This document shows positions 1 through 8,391 of a stretch of 64,000 nucleotides of DNA, in pieces (within the stretch, counting starts at the first letter, position 1; each line of letters begins with the position of its first letter). The stretch comes from Luteimonas sp. MC1825 (GTDB lineage: Bacteria > Pseudomonadota > Gammaproteobacteria > Xanthomonadales > Xanthomonadaceae). The position numbers and the translations under genes were made by a program. The notes under the pieces are model-generated. The model was not told the DNA's origin. It was given only the letters and a program-made list of their open reading frames with translations, and searched no databases. Location: NCBI RefSeq assembly GCF_014764385.1, contig NZ_CP061714.1, positions 682,001-746,000 of the forward strand, given 5' to 3'.

Positions 1-250
1 CTCCAACTCCGCGCGCGCCGACGACTTCGACATGCAGGCCCAGCACGTGCGCCTGCTGCGGGCCGCGGTCGATCGCCTGTCGGACGACGGTGTCCTGTAC
101 TTCTCGAACAACTACCGGCGTTTCCGTCTCGATTACGTGGCGGTAGCCGAGTTCGCCGAGTGCGAGGACATCAGTGCCGCGACCATCCCCCAGGACTTCG
201 CGCGCAATCCGCGCATCCATCGCGCCTGGCGGCTGCGGCGGCGCGCCTAG
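1..250 (+). CDS. rlmL: 23S rRNA methyltransferase RlmKL, C-terminal end (partial)
   Basis: The reading frame enters from the left edge, with codons starting at base 2, and ends at TAG 248-250. About 82 residues are visible. The stretch reads NSARADDFD, then [14 protein letters not shown], then [12 protein letters not shown] near the end. These match the C-terminal Rossmann methyltransferase part of the fused RlmKL enzyme, which makes m7G2069 (this half) and m2G2445 (the missing N-terminal half) in 23S rRNA. The family is about 700 residues long, so most of the gene lies outside the window. The FSNNYRRF segment and the NPRIHR tail are the recognisable parts. The gene appears intact at its 3' end. 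Confidence 0.85.
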   Translation, partial: SNSARADDFDMQAQHVRLLRAAVDRLSDDGVLYFSNNYRRFRLDYVAVAEFAECEDISAATIPQDFARNPRIHRAWRLRRRA

Positions 251-407
251 GACGGAGTGATCCGCGCGGCTGGCGGGCGACGCTGGCCCCGCCGCCGGGG
301 CATCGGGCCGGTGTGCGGAGCCGCGGGACCGCAGCGTTGCAACAGCGGTGCTGTGATGCACGCGCGCCGCCCCGATGATGTGTGCAGACACATCCAGGAA
401 CCACGCC

Positions 408-1283
408 ATGTCCCCGGCCACCCCTTTCGATTCCACCCGCATCGTCCGCAAGGTGCGCGGTCGCGCGGCGTCCGACGGCGCCGGCGTGAAGCTCACGCGC
501 GTGATCGGCAGCCCCGAACTTGCCGATCTCGATCCGTTCCTGCTGCTCGACGAGTTCGGCACCGACCGGCCCGAGGACTACCTCGCCGGCTTCCCGGACC
601 ATCCGCATCGCGGCTTCGAGACCGTCACCTACATGCTCGACGGGCGCATGCGCCATCGCGACAACCACGGCAACGAAGGCTTGCTGGTGCCCGGCAGCGT
701 GCAGTGGATGACCGCCGGCCGCGGCCTTGTGCACTCGGAGATGCCCGAGCAGCAGGAAGGCCGCATGCGCGGCTTCCAGTTGTGGGTGAACCTGCCGGCG
801 AAGGACAAGATGACCGCGCCGCGCTACCAGGAGTTCGCACCCGAGCGGATCCCGCTGGTGGCGGTGGCCGAGGGCGTGGAGGTGCGTGTGGTGGCCGGTG
901 AAGTCGCGGGTGCCGATGGCGTGCGCGTCCGTGGCCCGATCGAGCAGCCGGCGACCGATCCGATGTACCTCGATGCGTCGCTCGCGCCGGGCGCGCCCTG
1001 GGAACACCGCCTGCCGGAAGGCCACAATGCCTTCGCCTACGTGTTCGAGGGTGATGCGATGTTCGGCAATGGCGACGAGGCGCGCCAGCTCGTCGCGCAC
1101 GAGCTCGGCATCCTCGGCGGCGGCGACCTGCTGCGCGTGCAGGCCGGCACGGCGGGTGCGCGCCTGCTGCTGGTGTCCGGCCGCCCACTGCGCGAGCCGG
1201 TCGCCCGCCACGGGCCGTTCGTGATGAACACCCGAGCGGAGCTGATGCAGGCCTTCGTGGACCTGCAGGAAGGCCGCTTCTGA
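408..1283 (+). CDS. Pirin family protein
   Basis: A 291-residue cupin-superfamily protein. The N-terminal pirin domain carries FPDHPHRGFETVTYMLDG and then QWMTAGRGLVHSEMP, which supply the metal-binding histidines (HPHRG and the HSE motif). A second cupin domain follows from about residue 170. Pirins bind a metal, usually Fe(II), and some have quercetin dioxygenase activity; the physiological substrate here is unknown. I chose ATG 408 because AGGAAC sits about 7 bases upstream. An in-frame ATG at 375 lacks this. A long perfect hairpin follows the stop. A second, clearly different pirin lies at 2005-2868 on the other strand. Confidence 0.88.
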   Translation: MSPATPFDSTRIVRKVRGRAASDGAGVKLTRVIGSPELADLDPFLLLDEFGTDRPEDYLAGFPDHPHRGFETVTYMLDGRMRHRDNHGNEGLLVPGSVQWMTAGRGLVHSEMPEQQEGRMRGFQLWVNLPAKDKMTAPRYQEFAPERIPLVAVAEGVEVRVVAGEVAGADGVRVRGPIEQPATDPMYLDASLAPGAPWEHRLPEGHNAFAYVFEGDAMFGNGDEARQLVAHELGILGGGDLLRVQAGTAGARLLLVSGRPLREPVARHGPFVMNTRAELMQAFVDLQEGRF

Positions 1284-1286
1284 CAA

Positions 1287-1320
1287 TGCGCCGGGCGGCG
1301 GATGGTCGCCGCCCGGCGCA
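1287..1320. terminator. Strong hairpin after the pirin gene
   Basis: A perfect 14-bp inverted repeat, TGCGCCGGGCGGCG paired with CGCCGCCCGGCGCA around the loop GATGGT, begins four bases after the pirin stop. There is no long T tract on either side, so it may be a GC-rich terminator or an mRNA-stabilising stem. It also lies just past the stop of the minus-strand aquaporin remnant, so it could serve both strands. Confidence 0.6.
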
Positions 1321-1325
1321 GATGC

Positions 1326-1450
1326 TCAGGGCGTGCCGGTGCTCGGCATGTCGTCGCGGCCGAGCCAACCGTACAGGCCGCCGCCGATGATCGCGCCGAC
1401 GATCGGCGCCACGGCGGACCACGCGCGGTCCGCCACGTGTTTGCGCCTTG
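1326..1450 (-). pseudogene. C-terminal remnant of an aquaporin Z gene
   Basis: On the minus strand, reading into TGA (1326-1328), the frame gives WSAVAPIVGAIIGGGLYGWL followed by GRDDMPSTGTP. This matches the last transmembrane segment of bacterial aquaporin Z, whose E. coli end as I recall it reads W-FFWVVPIVGGIIGGLIYRTL. No start codon, no NPA motif and no other aquaporin helix lies upstream. The frame runs into the end of the secreted-protein gene at 1471 within a few codons. I read it as a deletion relic of about 25-40 codons. The short match is the main uncertainty. Confidence 0.5.
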
Positions 1451-1470
1451 TCAACGCGCGCGGACGGGGA

Positions 1471-1920
1471 TCAGTTGCTGGAGACGAGCACGTCGCCGAA
1501 GTGCAGCGACTCGGCCACCGACATCGCCTGCGACATCTCCTGGTCGCTGCCGGCGCGCAGCGAGATGTGCGCGACCTGGTCGCGACCCAGTTCGACGATC
1601 GTCTCCCTGACCTTGACGCCGGTCGTGTCGGCCAGTTCGCCGCGATACCACCATGTCGGCTGACCGTCGATCATGGTCTCGTTCACGCGATCGCCGCGCC
1701 GCGGCTTGAAAGGCGCTTCGGCGCTGAGCATCACCGCCAGCACCTGGCCGCCGTCGCTGGCGCGGATCGCCTTGCAGAAGGTGTAGCCCCTGCCGTCGAG
1801 TTTTTCCCAGGCCAGGCCGCTGTCGGCGGGCAGGGCCGGACAGCCGCCGCCGGACTGCGATTGCGCGTGCACGGCGCCGGATATCATCAGGCAGGCCGAA
1901 GCCAGCAGGATCGTTTTCAT
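1471..1920 (-). CDS. Small secreted protein of unknown function
   Basis: 149 residues. An N-terminal signal peptide (MKTILLASACLMISGAVHAQ, cleavage likely after HAQ) is followed by a soluble domain with two cysteines (GGCPALP and YTFCKA) that could form a disulfide. The middle has WWYRGEL and the end is rich in hydrophobic and acidic residues. I recognise no family. The gene stands alone, facing the pirin at 2005, and a G-rich run upstream of ATG can act as the ribosome-binding site. A periplasmic location is the only supported inference. Confidence 0.7.
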   Translation of the reverse strand: MKTILLASACLMISGAVHAQSQSGGGCPALPADSGLAWEKLDGRGYTFCKAIRASDGGQVLAVMLSAEAPFKPRRGDRVNETMIDGQPTWWYRGELADTTGVKVRETIVELGRDQVAHISLRAGSDQEMSQAMSVAESLHFGDVLVSSN

Positions 1921-2004
1921 TGTGTGGTCCCCCCCGGGCAGCGCAGGACAAGGCGCTGGCGTCTTGATACTCCCTTGTGGGGACCTGTCATTTTGTGACC
2001 TGCG

Positions 2005-2868
2005 TCACTGTTCGGGCAGGGGAATGAACTCGTTGTCACCCTCGATCTCACCGAAACGCCCCGCCAGCCAGTCGGCCTTGGCCTGTTCGATGCGTTCCCT
2101 GGACGACGACACGAAGTTCCACCAGACGTGCCGACGGCCGTCGAGCGGGGTGCCACCGAGGAGCATCGCCTTCAGCGGCGTCCTGGCGCGCAGCACCGCG
2201 GCGCTGCCGGCCTCCGGCAGTACCAGGTGGCGCGCGGGGATGTCGACGCCGTCGAGCTGCGCCTCGCCTTCCAGGATGTAGAGCGCGCGCTCCGGCTGGT
2301 CGGCGGCGATGCGCAGCTCCGCGTCCGGCGCGAGATCGATCGCGACGTTGAGGATCTCGCTGAACACGCGTACCGGCGATACCTCGCCCCAGGCCCGGCC
2401 GGCGATCACCCGCAGCCGTGCGCCGGGCAGCGTGATCGTGGGCAGGGTGGCCGCGGCGTGGTGGTGGAATTCCGGAGCGGTCTCTTCGTCCGGCTTCGGC
2501 AGCGCCACCCAGGTCTGCATGCCGTGGATCGGGTGGGAGGACTGGCGCACCGCGCGTGGCGTGCGCTCGGAATGGGCGATGCCGCGACCGGCGGTCATCC
2601 AGTTGACGTCACCGGGGAGGATGTCCTGGTTGCAGCCGAGCGTGTCGCGATGGTTGATGGTGCCCGACCACAGGTAGGTCACCGTGGCCAGCCCGATGTG
2701 CGGGTGCGGGCGCACGTCGAGCCCGGCGCCGCGTTCGAAGACGGCGGGCCCCATGTGGTCTGCGAACACGAACGGCCCGACGCTGCGCGCTTCGATCGTC
2801 GGAATCGCGCGCCGTACGGCGAACCCGCCACCGAGATCGTGTTCACGCGGACGGATGACGAGGGTCAT
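2005..2868 (-). CDS. Pirin family protein (YhhW/quercetinase-like)
   Basis: 287 residues. Motifs are DHMGPAVFERG, DVRPHPHIGLATVTYLWSG, HRDTLG and NWMTAGRGIAHSERTP. These give the metal-site histidines of the pirin cupin fold, closer to the YhhW type than the pirin at 408. Start ATG at 2866-2868 is chosen because GGAGG lies 7 bases upstream. The open frame continues further up without any family similarity. The C-terminal domain (about 170-287) is the second cupin. It probably binds iron or another divalent metal. The natural substrate is unknown. Confidence 0.9.
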   Translation of the reverse strand: MTLVIRPREHDLGGGFAVRRAIPTIEARSVGPFVFADHMGPAVFERGAGLDVRPHPHIGLATVTYLWSGTINHRDTLGCNQDILPGDVNWMTAGRGIAHSERTPRAVRQSSHPIHGMQTWVALPKPDEETAPEFHHHAAATLPTITLPGARLRVIAGRAWGEVSPVRVFSEILNVAIDLAPDAELRIAADQPERALYILEGEAQLDGVDIPARHLVLPEAGSAAVLRARTPLKAMLLGGTPLDGRRHVWWNFVSSSRERIEQAKADWLAGRFGEIEGDNEFIPLPEQ

Positions 2869-2957
2869 GCTGTGCCTCCATGGCGGTCGACGGGTGCCAG
2901 CATCGCAGGTTGCCGGGGCGCCGGCGGCACCTTGCGGTGCAACGCAGCGTACGCGCG

Positions 2958-3566
2958 TCAGCTGCGCGCGTGCCGCGCCACCAGCTGGGCGGCAAGCCGG
3001 TCGGGTTCGGGCTGCCGGTGCGTGGTGGTGAAACGCACCACGAGGTCGGCGGCCGAGGCCATGGCCACGCGGTGCCCGGGCGAGACGACCAGTGGCGCGC
3101 TGCCCGGCTTGCTGCGCAACAGCCAGCCGATCTGCGGGCCGCGGGCCTGGCTGCGCAGGGCGGTGTAGGCGCCACGCGTCTGGTGCGGATCCGGGCCGCC
3201 GCCGGCGACGATGGTGTCGGCCACGCCGATGCAGGGCAGGTCGGCGCCCACGCCGAAACGCGTGGCGATGCCCGCGTGGCCTGGACGGGCACCGCCATGG
3301 CCATGGACGAATGCGAGATCCGGTGCGCGCGGCAGCGCCTTGAGCGCGGCAAGCAGGGCGGGCAGCGTGTCGAAGGACGCGGGGTCCGCGCCGTCCGGCA
3401 GCGCGAGGCTGACAACTTCGCACGCCAGCAGCGCCAGCGTGTCGGCGTCCAGCAGTACCGCGGCCGCGTGCACGGTGGCGCCATCGGGGTCGACGCTGGC
3501 ATGGAATCCGGCCACGGTGCGCAGCGGCTTGTGGAAGCGGTCACGCAGTTCCAGCTCCGCGCCCAT
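2958..3566 (-). CDS. Endonuclease V-like protein lacking the catalytic metal ligands
   Basis: 202 residues that align along almost their whole length with endonuclease V (Nfi), which cuts DNA or RNA next to inosine. Shared blocks are AAAVLL, PALLAALKAL, PDLAFVHGHG, the IGVA segment, and WLLRSK followed by GHRV near the end. The three acidic metal ligands are all changed: the Asp of the AGADVG segment is His22, the Glu of SFRE is Thr67 (SFDTLP), and the Asp of VDGHG is His88. Nuclease activity is therefore unlikely. Its start overlaps the stop of the upstream phosphatase gene (ATGA), so the two are probably co-translated. It may be a nucleic-acid-binding pseudoenzyme or a decaying gene, although the frame is fully open. 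Confidence 0.8.
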   Translation of the reverse strand: MGAELELRDRFHKPLRTVAGFHASVDPDGATVHAAAVLLDADTLALLACEVVSLALPDGADPASFDTLPALLAALKALPRAPDLAFVHGHGGARPGHAGIATRFGVGADLPCIGVADTIVAGGGPDPHQTRGAYTALRSQARGPQIGWLLRSKPGSAPLVVSPGHRVAMASAADLVVRFTTTHRQPEPDRLAAQLVARHARS

Positions 3567-4141
3567 CAGAACGACCCGGTGCGCAGGCGCGGACGGCCAT
3601 CGGCATCGTGGTCGATGTCGTAGCGGCCGCCGTAGGTGGCGTCGTCGATGGGATCCACCTGGCAGTCGCAGAGCGCGGCGACGATCGCCGGCACGGTGTT
3701 GCTGTGGCCGACCACCAGCACCGTGCCGTGGCGGTGCGCGTCGCGCAGCATCGCCGCCAGTTGCGGGGCGGGCAGCGCGGCATCGTATTCGCGGGGTTGC
3801 AGCCCGTGCGCCTGCGCCGTGGCCAGCGCGGTCTGGCGCGTGCGTGCGAACGGGCTGGTCCAGGCCGCGACCAGGGGTGTGTCTCGCAACTGCACCGCCA
3901 GGGCGCGCGCACGGACCTCGCCGGTGGCGGAGAGGGCAGGGTCGCGCGAGTCATCCACCTTTTCCGCATGGCGCACCACGATGAAGGCGAGCGGTGCGCT
4001 CGCGCCGGAAGCCGCGCGCGCATCGACGACGTCGGCCCCCGCGCAGGCGACCAGCAGGCACGCCGCGGCGACAAGGACCAGGGCGACGGCAAGGCCGCGG
4101 CCACGGCCAGGCAACAGGGAAAACACGGAGGGCAACGGCAT
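3566..4141 (-). CDS. Histidine phosphatase family lipoprotein
   Basis: 191 residues. The N-terminus has a hydrophobic segment ending in the lipobox LVAC (Cys33), so it is probably a lipoprotein facing the periplasm. The phosphoglycerate mutase-like domain follows with the catalytic VVRHAEK (His58) and the second active-site histidine in VVGHSNTVP. SPFARTRQTA is the usual arginine-containing helix. Proteins of this branch are phosphatases with unknown substrates. The gene overlaps the endonuclease V-like gene by four bases. It lies about 100 bases downstream of murU, so it could be part of the murU-amgK transcript. Confidence 0.85.
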   Translation of the reverse strand: MPLPSVFSLLPGRGRGLAVALVLVAAACLLVACAGADVVDARAASGASAPLAFIVVRHAEKVDDSRDPALSATGEVRARALAVQLRDTPLVAAWTSPFARTRQTALATAQAHGLQPREYDAALPAPQLAAMLRDAHRHGTVLVVGHSNTVPAIVAALCDCQVDPIDDATYGGRYDIDHDADGRPRLRTGSF

Positions 4142-4246
4142 GGCGGGACAGCGACCTGCGGACGGGCCAGGCCGGCAGCATACGCGCCGTGGGCGTCAGG
4201 CGATGCCGCAGGCGTTCCGCGGCCCCTGCCGCGCGGGTTCCAGCCG

Positions 4247-4972
4247 TCAGGCGCCTTCGATGCCGCGTGCCACGCCGTCCAGGGCGTCGGACAGCGTCGC
4301 CAGTCGCGCTGGCGTGCCGACGTCGGTCCAGCGCCCGTGGTGGTGTTCGCCGGTGATCGCGCCGCGCGCCATCGCCGCGCGCAGCAGGGGGGCGAGCTTG
4401 AAGCGCGGTGGCGCATCGCCCGCTCCCGGCGCGTCGCCGATGACGGCCCGCCAGGCGGCCAGCAACGAGGGCCGGTACACGCCGATGCCGGCGAAGGTCA
4501 GCGCCCCGCTGCCGCCGGGCGTGAGCAGCCCGCCAGCGGCCAGCGCGAAGTCGCCGCCGGGGTGGTGGGCCGGGTTGTCGACCAGCACCAGGTGGGCCTC
4601 GCCCGCGGGTGATTCGGGCAGGCGCGCAAAGTCGTGGTCGCACCAGATGTCGCCGTTGACGGCGATGAACGGCGCGTCGCCCAGCAGCGGCAGCGCGTGC
4701 AGCATGCCGCCGCCGGTTTCCAGCGGCACCGCGCCCTCGTAGGCGTACGCGATGCGCAGGCCCCACCGCGCGCCATCGCCGAGCACTTCCGCGAAACGCG
4801 GCGCCAGCCACGAGGTGTTGATGACGACCTCGCGCACGCCGGCGGCGGCCAGTTTTTCCAGGTGCCAGGCGACCAGCGGCTTGCCGCCGGCGGCGAGCAG
4901 CGGCTTGGGCATGGTGTCGGTCAGCGGCCGCATGCGCTCGCCGAGGCCAGCGCACAGCAGCAGGGCCTTCAT
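4247..4972 (-). CDS. murU: N-acetylmuramate alpha-1-phosphate uridylyltransferase
   Basis: 241 residues with the nucleotidyltransferase signature LCAGLGERMRPLTDTMPKPL at the N-terminus, ETGGGML, and NGDIWCDHD for the metal-binding Asp. In the AmgK/MurU recycling route, this enzyme converts MurNAc-1-phosphate plus UTP to UDP-MurNAc, bypassing de novo MurA/MurB synthesis and giving intrinsic fosfomycin tolerance in Pseudomonas. Assignment as MurU rather than a generic sugar nucleotidyltransferase rests on the adjacent amgK, which ends ten bases upstream. Start ATG 4972 begins exactly at the conserved MKALLLCAG. Confidence 0.9.
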   Translation of the reverse strand: MKALLLCAGLGERMRPLTDTMPKPLLAAGGKPLVAWHLEKLAAAGVREVVINTSWLAPRFAEVLGDGARWGLRIAYAYEGAVPLETGGGMLHALPLLGDAPFIAVNGDIWCDHDFARLPESPAGEAHLVLVDNPAHHPGGDFALAAGGLLTPGGSGALTFAGIGVYRPSLLAAWRAVIGDAPGAGDAPPRFKLAPLLRAAMARGAITGEHHHGRWTDVGTPARLATLSDALDGVARGIEGA

Positions 4973-4982
4973 CGCGTGCCGC

Positions 4983-5996
4983 TCATGGCTGCGTGGCAGC
5001 CGCCAGCGCCGGACGCACGTGGCGATCGAGCACGCCTGACAGCGGCGCGAGTTCCGGATACCGAGGTACCACGTCGTCAAGGTAGGCGAGAAAGCGCGGC
5101 GCGTCGGCGATGTACTTCGGCTTGCCGTCGCGATGCTTCAGCCGCGCGAAGATGCCGAGCACCTTCAGGTGCCGCTGCACGCCGATCAGGTCGGCATCGC
5201 GGCGGAACTGCGCCAGCGCGGCTGGCACCGGCACGCCGGCGGCGCGCGCGCGGGCGTGGTAGCCGGCCAGCCAGGCGTCCACGCGCGCGGCCGGCCAGCT
5301 CAGGAACGCATCCTTGAACAGGCTGATCGCGTCGTACGCCACCGGGCCCGCCACCGCGTCCTGGAAATCCAGAACCGCCGGGCCACCCGCGACCGGCATC
5401 AGGTTGCGCGGCATGAAATCGCGGTGCACCAGCACCTGCGGCTGTCCCAGCGCGCTGGCGATGAGCGTGCGGTAGACGCTGTCGAGTGCCTGGTGGTCGT
5501 CGTCGCCCAGTGCCGCGCCGAGGTGGCGGGCCAGGAACCATGCGTCGAACAGGCGCAGCTCGCGCTGCAGCAGCGCCTCGTCGTAGCGCGGCAGGTCGGC
5601 CGGCGCCGGGATCGCCTGCAGCCTGAGCAGTTGCCCGATGGCGGCGTCGAAATGCGCATCGGCATTGCCGGCGTCGACCACCTGCAGCAGGGTGTCCATG
5701 CCGAGGTCCTCGAGGAGCAGGAAGCCTTGTCCGGTATCGCGCGCGAGTACCGCCGGAACGCGCACGCCGCCTCCGGCCAGCAGCGCCAGCACGCGCAGCC
5801 ACGGCCGCACGTCTTCCTTGTCGGGCGGCGAGTCCATGACGATGGTGGTCGCGCCGTCGGTGCCGGTCGCGCGCCAGTAGCTGCGGAAGCCGGCATCGGT
5901 GGACGCGCGCGCAAGCCGCAGGGCGTGATCGCCGCTTGCCGTGCGCGCCCAGTCCAGGCGCGCCTGCGCGCGAAGGTCGTCGGGATCAGGGGTCAT
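4983..5996 (-). CDS. amgK: N-acetylmuramate/N-acetylglucosamine anomeric kinase
   Basis: 337 residues of the aminoglycoside phosphotransferase (APH) fold. The catalytic loop is [13 protein letters not shown] and the metal-binding motif is [15 protein letters not shown] is the hinge region. AmgK phosphorylates MurNAc (and GlcNAc) at the anomeric carbon, giving the substrate for MurU. The gene is first in a minus-strand operon amgK-murU. It is divergent from the GDP-mannose gene at 6080 with only 83 bases between them, so the promoters share this short region. Confidence 0.9.
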   Translation of the reverse strand: MTPDPDDLRAQARLDWARTASGDHALRLARASTDAGFRSYWRATGTDGATTIVMDSPPDKEDVRPWLRVLALLAGGGVRVPAVLARDTGQGFLLLEDLGMDTLLQVVDAGNADAHFDAAIGQLLRLQAIPAPADLPRYDEALLQRELRLFDAWFLARHLGAALGDDDHQALDSVYRTLIASALGQPQVLVHRDFMPRNLMPVAGGPAVLDFQDAVAGPVAYDAISLFKDAFLSWPAARVDAWLAGYHARARAAGVPVPAALAQFRRDADLIGVQRHLKVLGIFARLKHRDGKPKYIADAPRFLAYLDDVVPRYPELAPLSGVLDRHVRPALAAATQP

Positions 5997-6079
5997 GCGG
6001 GCTCGTCGGCGTCCAGGCGGCGGGGGCCCACAGGGTAAACTCCGCGCTTCCAGTCCGACAGCATGTGAATCGAGGCGAG

Positions 6080-7483
6080 ATGACCCAGCTGCAACCCGTG
6101 CTCCTGTCCGGTGGTTCCGGGACGCGACTCTGGCCGCTGTCGCGCGAGGCCTATCCCAAGCAGTTCCTGGCGCTGGCCGGCGAGCACACCATGCTGCAGG
6201 ACACCTGGTTGCGGGTCGCGCCGCTCGCCAGCCGCGCGCCGATCGTGGTCGCCAACGAGGAGCACCGCTTCCTCGCCGCCGAGCAGCTGCGCCTGGTGGG
6301 CATGGCCGATGCCGCGATCATGCTCGAGCCGGTCGGGCGCAACACCGCGCCGGCAATCGCCGCCGCCGCGCTGCAGGCCGGCGAAGCCGGCGACGACCCG
6401 CTGCTGCTGGTGCTGCCCTCAGACCATGTGGTGCGCGATGCGGACGCGTTCCGCGCCGCGGTACAGGCCGCCATGCCGGCCGCCGAAGCCGGTGCGCTGG
6501 TCACGTTCGGCATCGTGCCCGACGCGCCGGAAACCGGCTTCGGCTACATCCACGCCGAAGCCGGCGACGGCGTGCGCCAGGTGCGGCGCTTCGTCGAGAA
6601 GCCCGATGCCGCCACCGCGCAGCAGTACCTGGACGCGGGCGGCTACTACTGGAACAGCGGCATGTTCCTGTTCCGCGCCTCGCGCTATCTCGAAGAGCTG
6701 GGCCGGTTCCGCCCCGACATCCTCGCGGCCGTGCGCAAGGCGTTCGCCGGTGCTGCCCGTGATGGTGACTTCGTGCGCCTCGACAAGGACGCGTTCGCCG
6801 CCAGCCCGTCGGACTCGATCGACTACGCGGTGTTCGAGAACACCGACCGCGCGATGGTGCTGCCGGTCGACATCGGCTGGAACGACGTCGGCTCGTGGTC
6901 GGCGCTGTGGCAGGTGAGCGAGCAGGATGCCGACGGCAATGCCGGCCATGGCGATGTCATCGCCGTCGACAGCCGCAACAGCTACGCCTATGCGCGGCGG
7001 CTGGTGGCGCTGGTCGGCGTGGACGACCTGGTGGTGGTGGAGACCGATGACGCGGTGCTGGTGGCGCACAAGGACCGCGTGCAGCAGGTCAAGGACGTGG
7101 TGGCGTTGCTCAAGGCGGAGCAGCGCAGCCACGCCGTGCTGCACCGCGAGGTGCACCGGCCCTGGGGCAGCTACGACTCGATCGACCAGGACGCGGGGTT
7201 TCAGGTCAAGCGCATCAAGGTCAAGCCCGGCGGCCGGCTGTCGCTGCAGTCGCACACGCGCCGCGCCGAACACTGGATCGTGGTACGCGGCACCGCGCGC
7301 GTGACCCGCGACAACGACGTGTTCGAGCTGCACGCCAACCAGTCGACCTATATCCCGCTCGGCGCGAAGCACCGCCTCGAGAACCCGGGCACGGAGATGC
7401 TCGAGCTGATCGAGGTGCAGTCCGGCGACTACCTGGGCGAGGACGACATCGTCCGCTACGAGGACGTGTACGGGCGCTCATGA
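6080..7483 (+). CDS. xanB: Mannose-1-phosphate guanylyltransferase / mannose-6-phosphate isomerase
   Basis: 467 residues of the type II (bifunctional) ManC/AlgA/XanB family. The N-terminal nucleotidyltransferase begins [20 protein letters not shown] and has FVEKPDA and [10 protein letters not shown]. The C-terminal isomerase cupin (from about 350) has [30 protein letters not shown] and the [16 protein letters not shown] ending. It makes GDP-mannose from fructose-6-phosphate via mannose-6-P and mannose-1-P. Start ATG 6080 is preceded by GAGGCGAG. It overlaps cysD by four bases (ATGA), an unusual pairing. It could equally be called manC or algA. Confidence 0.92.
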   Translation: MTQLQPVLLSGGSGTRLWPLSREAYPKQFLALAGEHTMLQDTWLRVAPLASRAPIVVANEEHRFLAAEQLRLVGMADAAIMLEPVGRNTAPAIAAAALQAGEAGDDPLLLVLPSDHVVRDADAFRAAVQAAMPAAEAGALVTFGIVPDAPETGFGYIHAEAGDGVRQVRRFVEKPDAATAQQYLDAGGYYWNSGMFLFRASRYLEELGRFRPDILAAVRKAFAGAARDGDFVRLDKDAFAASPSDSIDYAVFENTDRAMVLPVDIGWNDVGSWSALWQVSEQDADGNAGHGDVIAVDSRNSYAYARRLVALVGVDDLVVVETDDAVLVAHKDRVQQVKDVVALLKAEQRSHAVLHREVHRPWGSYDSIDQDAGFQVKRIKVKPGGRLSLQSHTRRAEHWIVVRGTARVTRDNDVFELHANQSTYIPLGAKHRLENPGTEMLELIEVQSGDYLGEDDIVRYEDVYGRS

Positions 7484-8391
7484 GCACGGCAAGCCACGAC
7501 CGCGACCTCGACCGCCTCGAGGCCGAAAGCCTGCACATCCTGCGCGAGGTGGCGGCCCAGTGCCGCAACCCGGTGATGCTGTACTCGATCGGCAAGGACA
7601 GCTCGGTGCTGCTGCACCTGCTGCTGAAGGCGTTCGCGCCGGCGCGGCCATCGATCCCGCTGCTGCACGTGGACACCACCTGGAAGTTCCGCGAGATGAT
7701 CGCGTTCCGCGACCGGCGCGTCGCCGACACCGGCGTGGAGTTGCGCGTGCACGTGAACCCCGACGGCCTGCGCGACGGCATCGGCCCGCAGAGCCATGGC
7801 GCCAGCCGCCACACCGAGGTGATGAAGACCCTGGCACTGAAGCAGGCGCTGGCCGCCGGCGGCTATGACGCCGCGGTCGGCGGCGCACGCCGCGATGAGG
7901 AGAAGTCGCGCGCCAAGGAGCGCGTGTTCTCGTTCCGCGACGCCAACCAGCGCTGGGATCCGCGCCGCCAGCGCCCGGAGGTGTGGGACCTGTACAACGC
8001 ACGCGTCGGGCCGGGCGAGAGCATGCGCGTGTTCCCGCTGTCCAACTGGACCGAGCTCGATGTCTGGCGCTACATCCGCCGCGAGGCGATCCCGGTGGTG
8101 TCGCTGTACTTCGCCGCCGATCGCCCGATGGTGGAACGCGACGGCGCGCTGCTGATGGTCGACGACGAGCGCTTCGTGCTCGCGCCCGGCGAGCAGCCGG
8201 TGATGCGCCGCGTGCGCTTCCGCACGCTCGGCTGCTATCCGTTGACCGGCGCCGTGGAGTCCAACGCCGGCGACCTCGACGCGATCATCGCCGAGATGGA
8301 GGCGGGCACCCAGTCCGAGCGCGCCGGGCGGCTGATCGACCACGCCGACGGGGATTCGATGGAAAAGAAGAAGCGCGAGGGCTATTTCTGA
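7480..8391 (+). CDS. cysD: Sulfate adenylyltransferase subunit 2
   Basis: 303 residues, full length for CysD. The PP-loop [14 protein letters not shown] is near residue 35, followed by [26 protein letters not shown] and [14 protein letters not shown]. It is the catalytic subunit of ATP sulfurylase, turning ATP and sulfate into APS and pyrophosphate together with the CysN GTPase. It is translationally coupled at both ends, overlapping xanB by four bases and cysNC by one base. The other assimilation genes (cysH, cysIJ, cysG) are not in this window. Confidence 0.95.
   Translation: MSTASHDRDLDRLEAESLHILREVAAQCRNPVMLYSIGKDSSVLLHLLLKAFAPARPSIPLLHVDTTWKFREMIAFRDRRVADTGVELRVHVNPDGLRDGIGPQSHGASRHTEVMKTLALKQALAAGGYDAAVGGARRDEEKSRAKERVFSFRDANQRWDPRRQRPEVWDLYNARVGPGESMRVFPLSNWTELDVWRYIRREAIPVVSLYFAADRPMVERDGALLMVDDERFVLAPGEQPVMRRVRFRTLGCYPLTGAVESNAGDLDAIIAEMEAGTQSERAGRLIDHADGDSMEKKKREGYF

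Noticed and set aside
3994..4356. Arg-rich short plus-strand frames opposite the phosphatase and murU
   Set aside because: Pure Arg/Pro/Ala composition marks them as shadows.
6013..6041. TAAACT upstream of xanB as a full promoter
   Set aside because: The -10 is acceptable but no -35 resembles consensus at any usual spacing.
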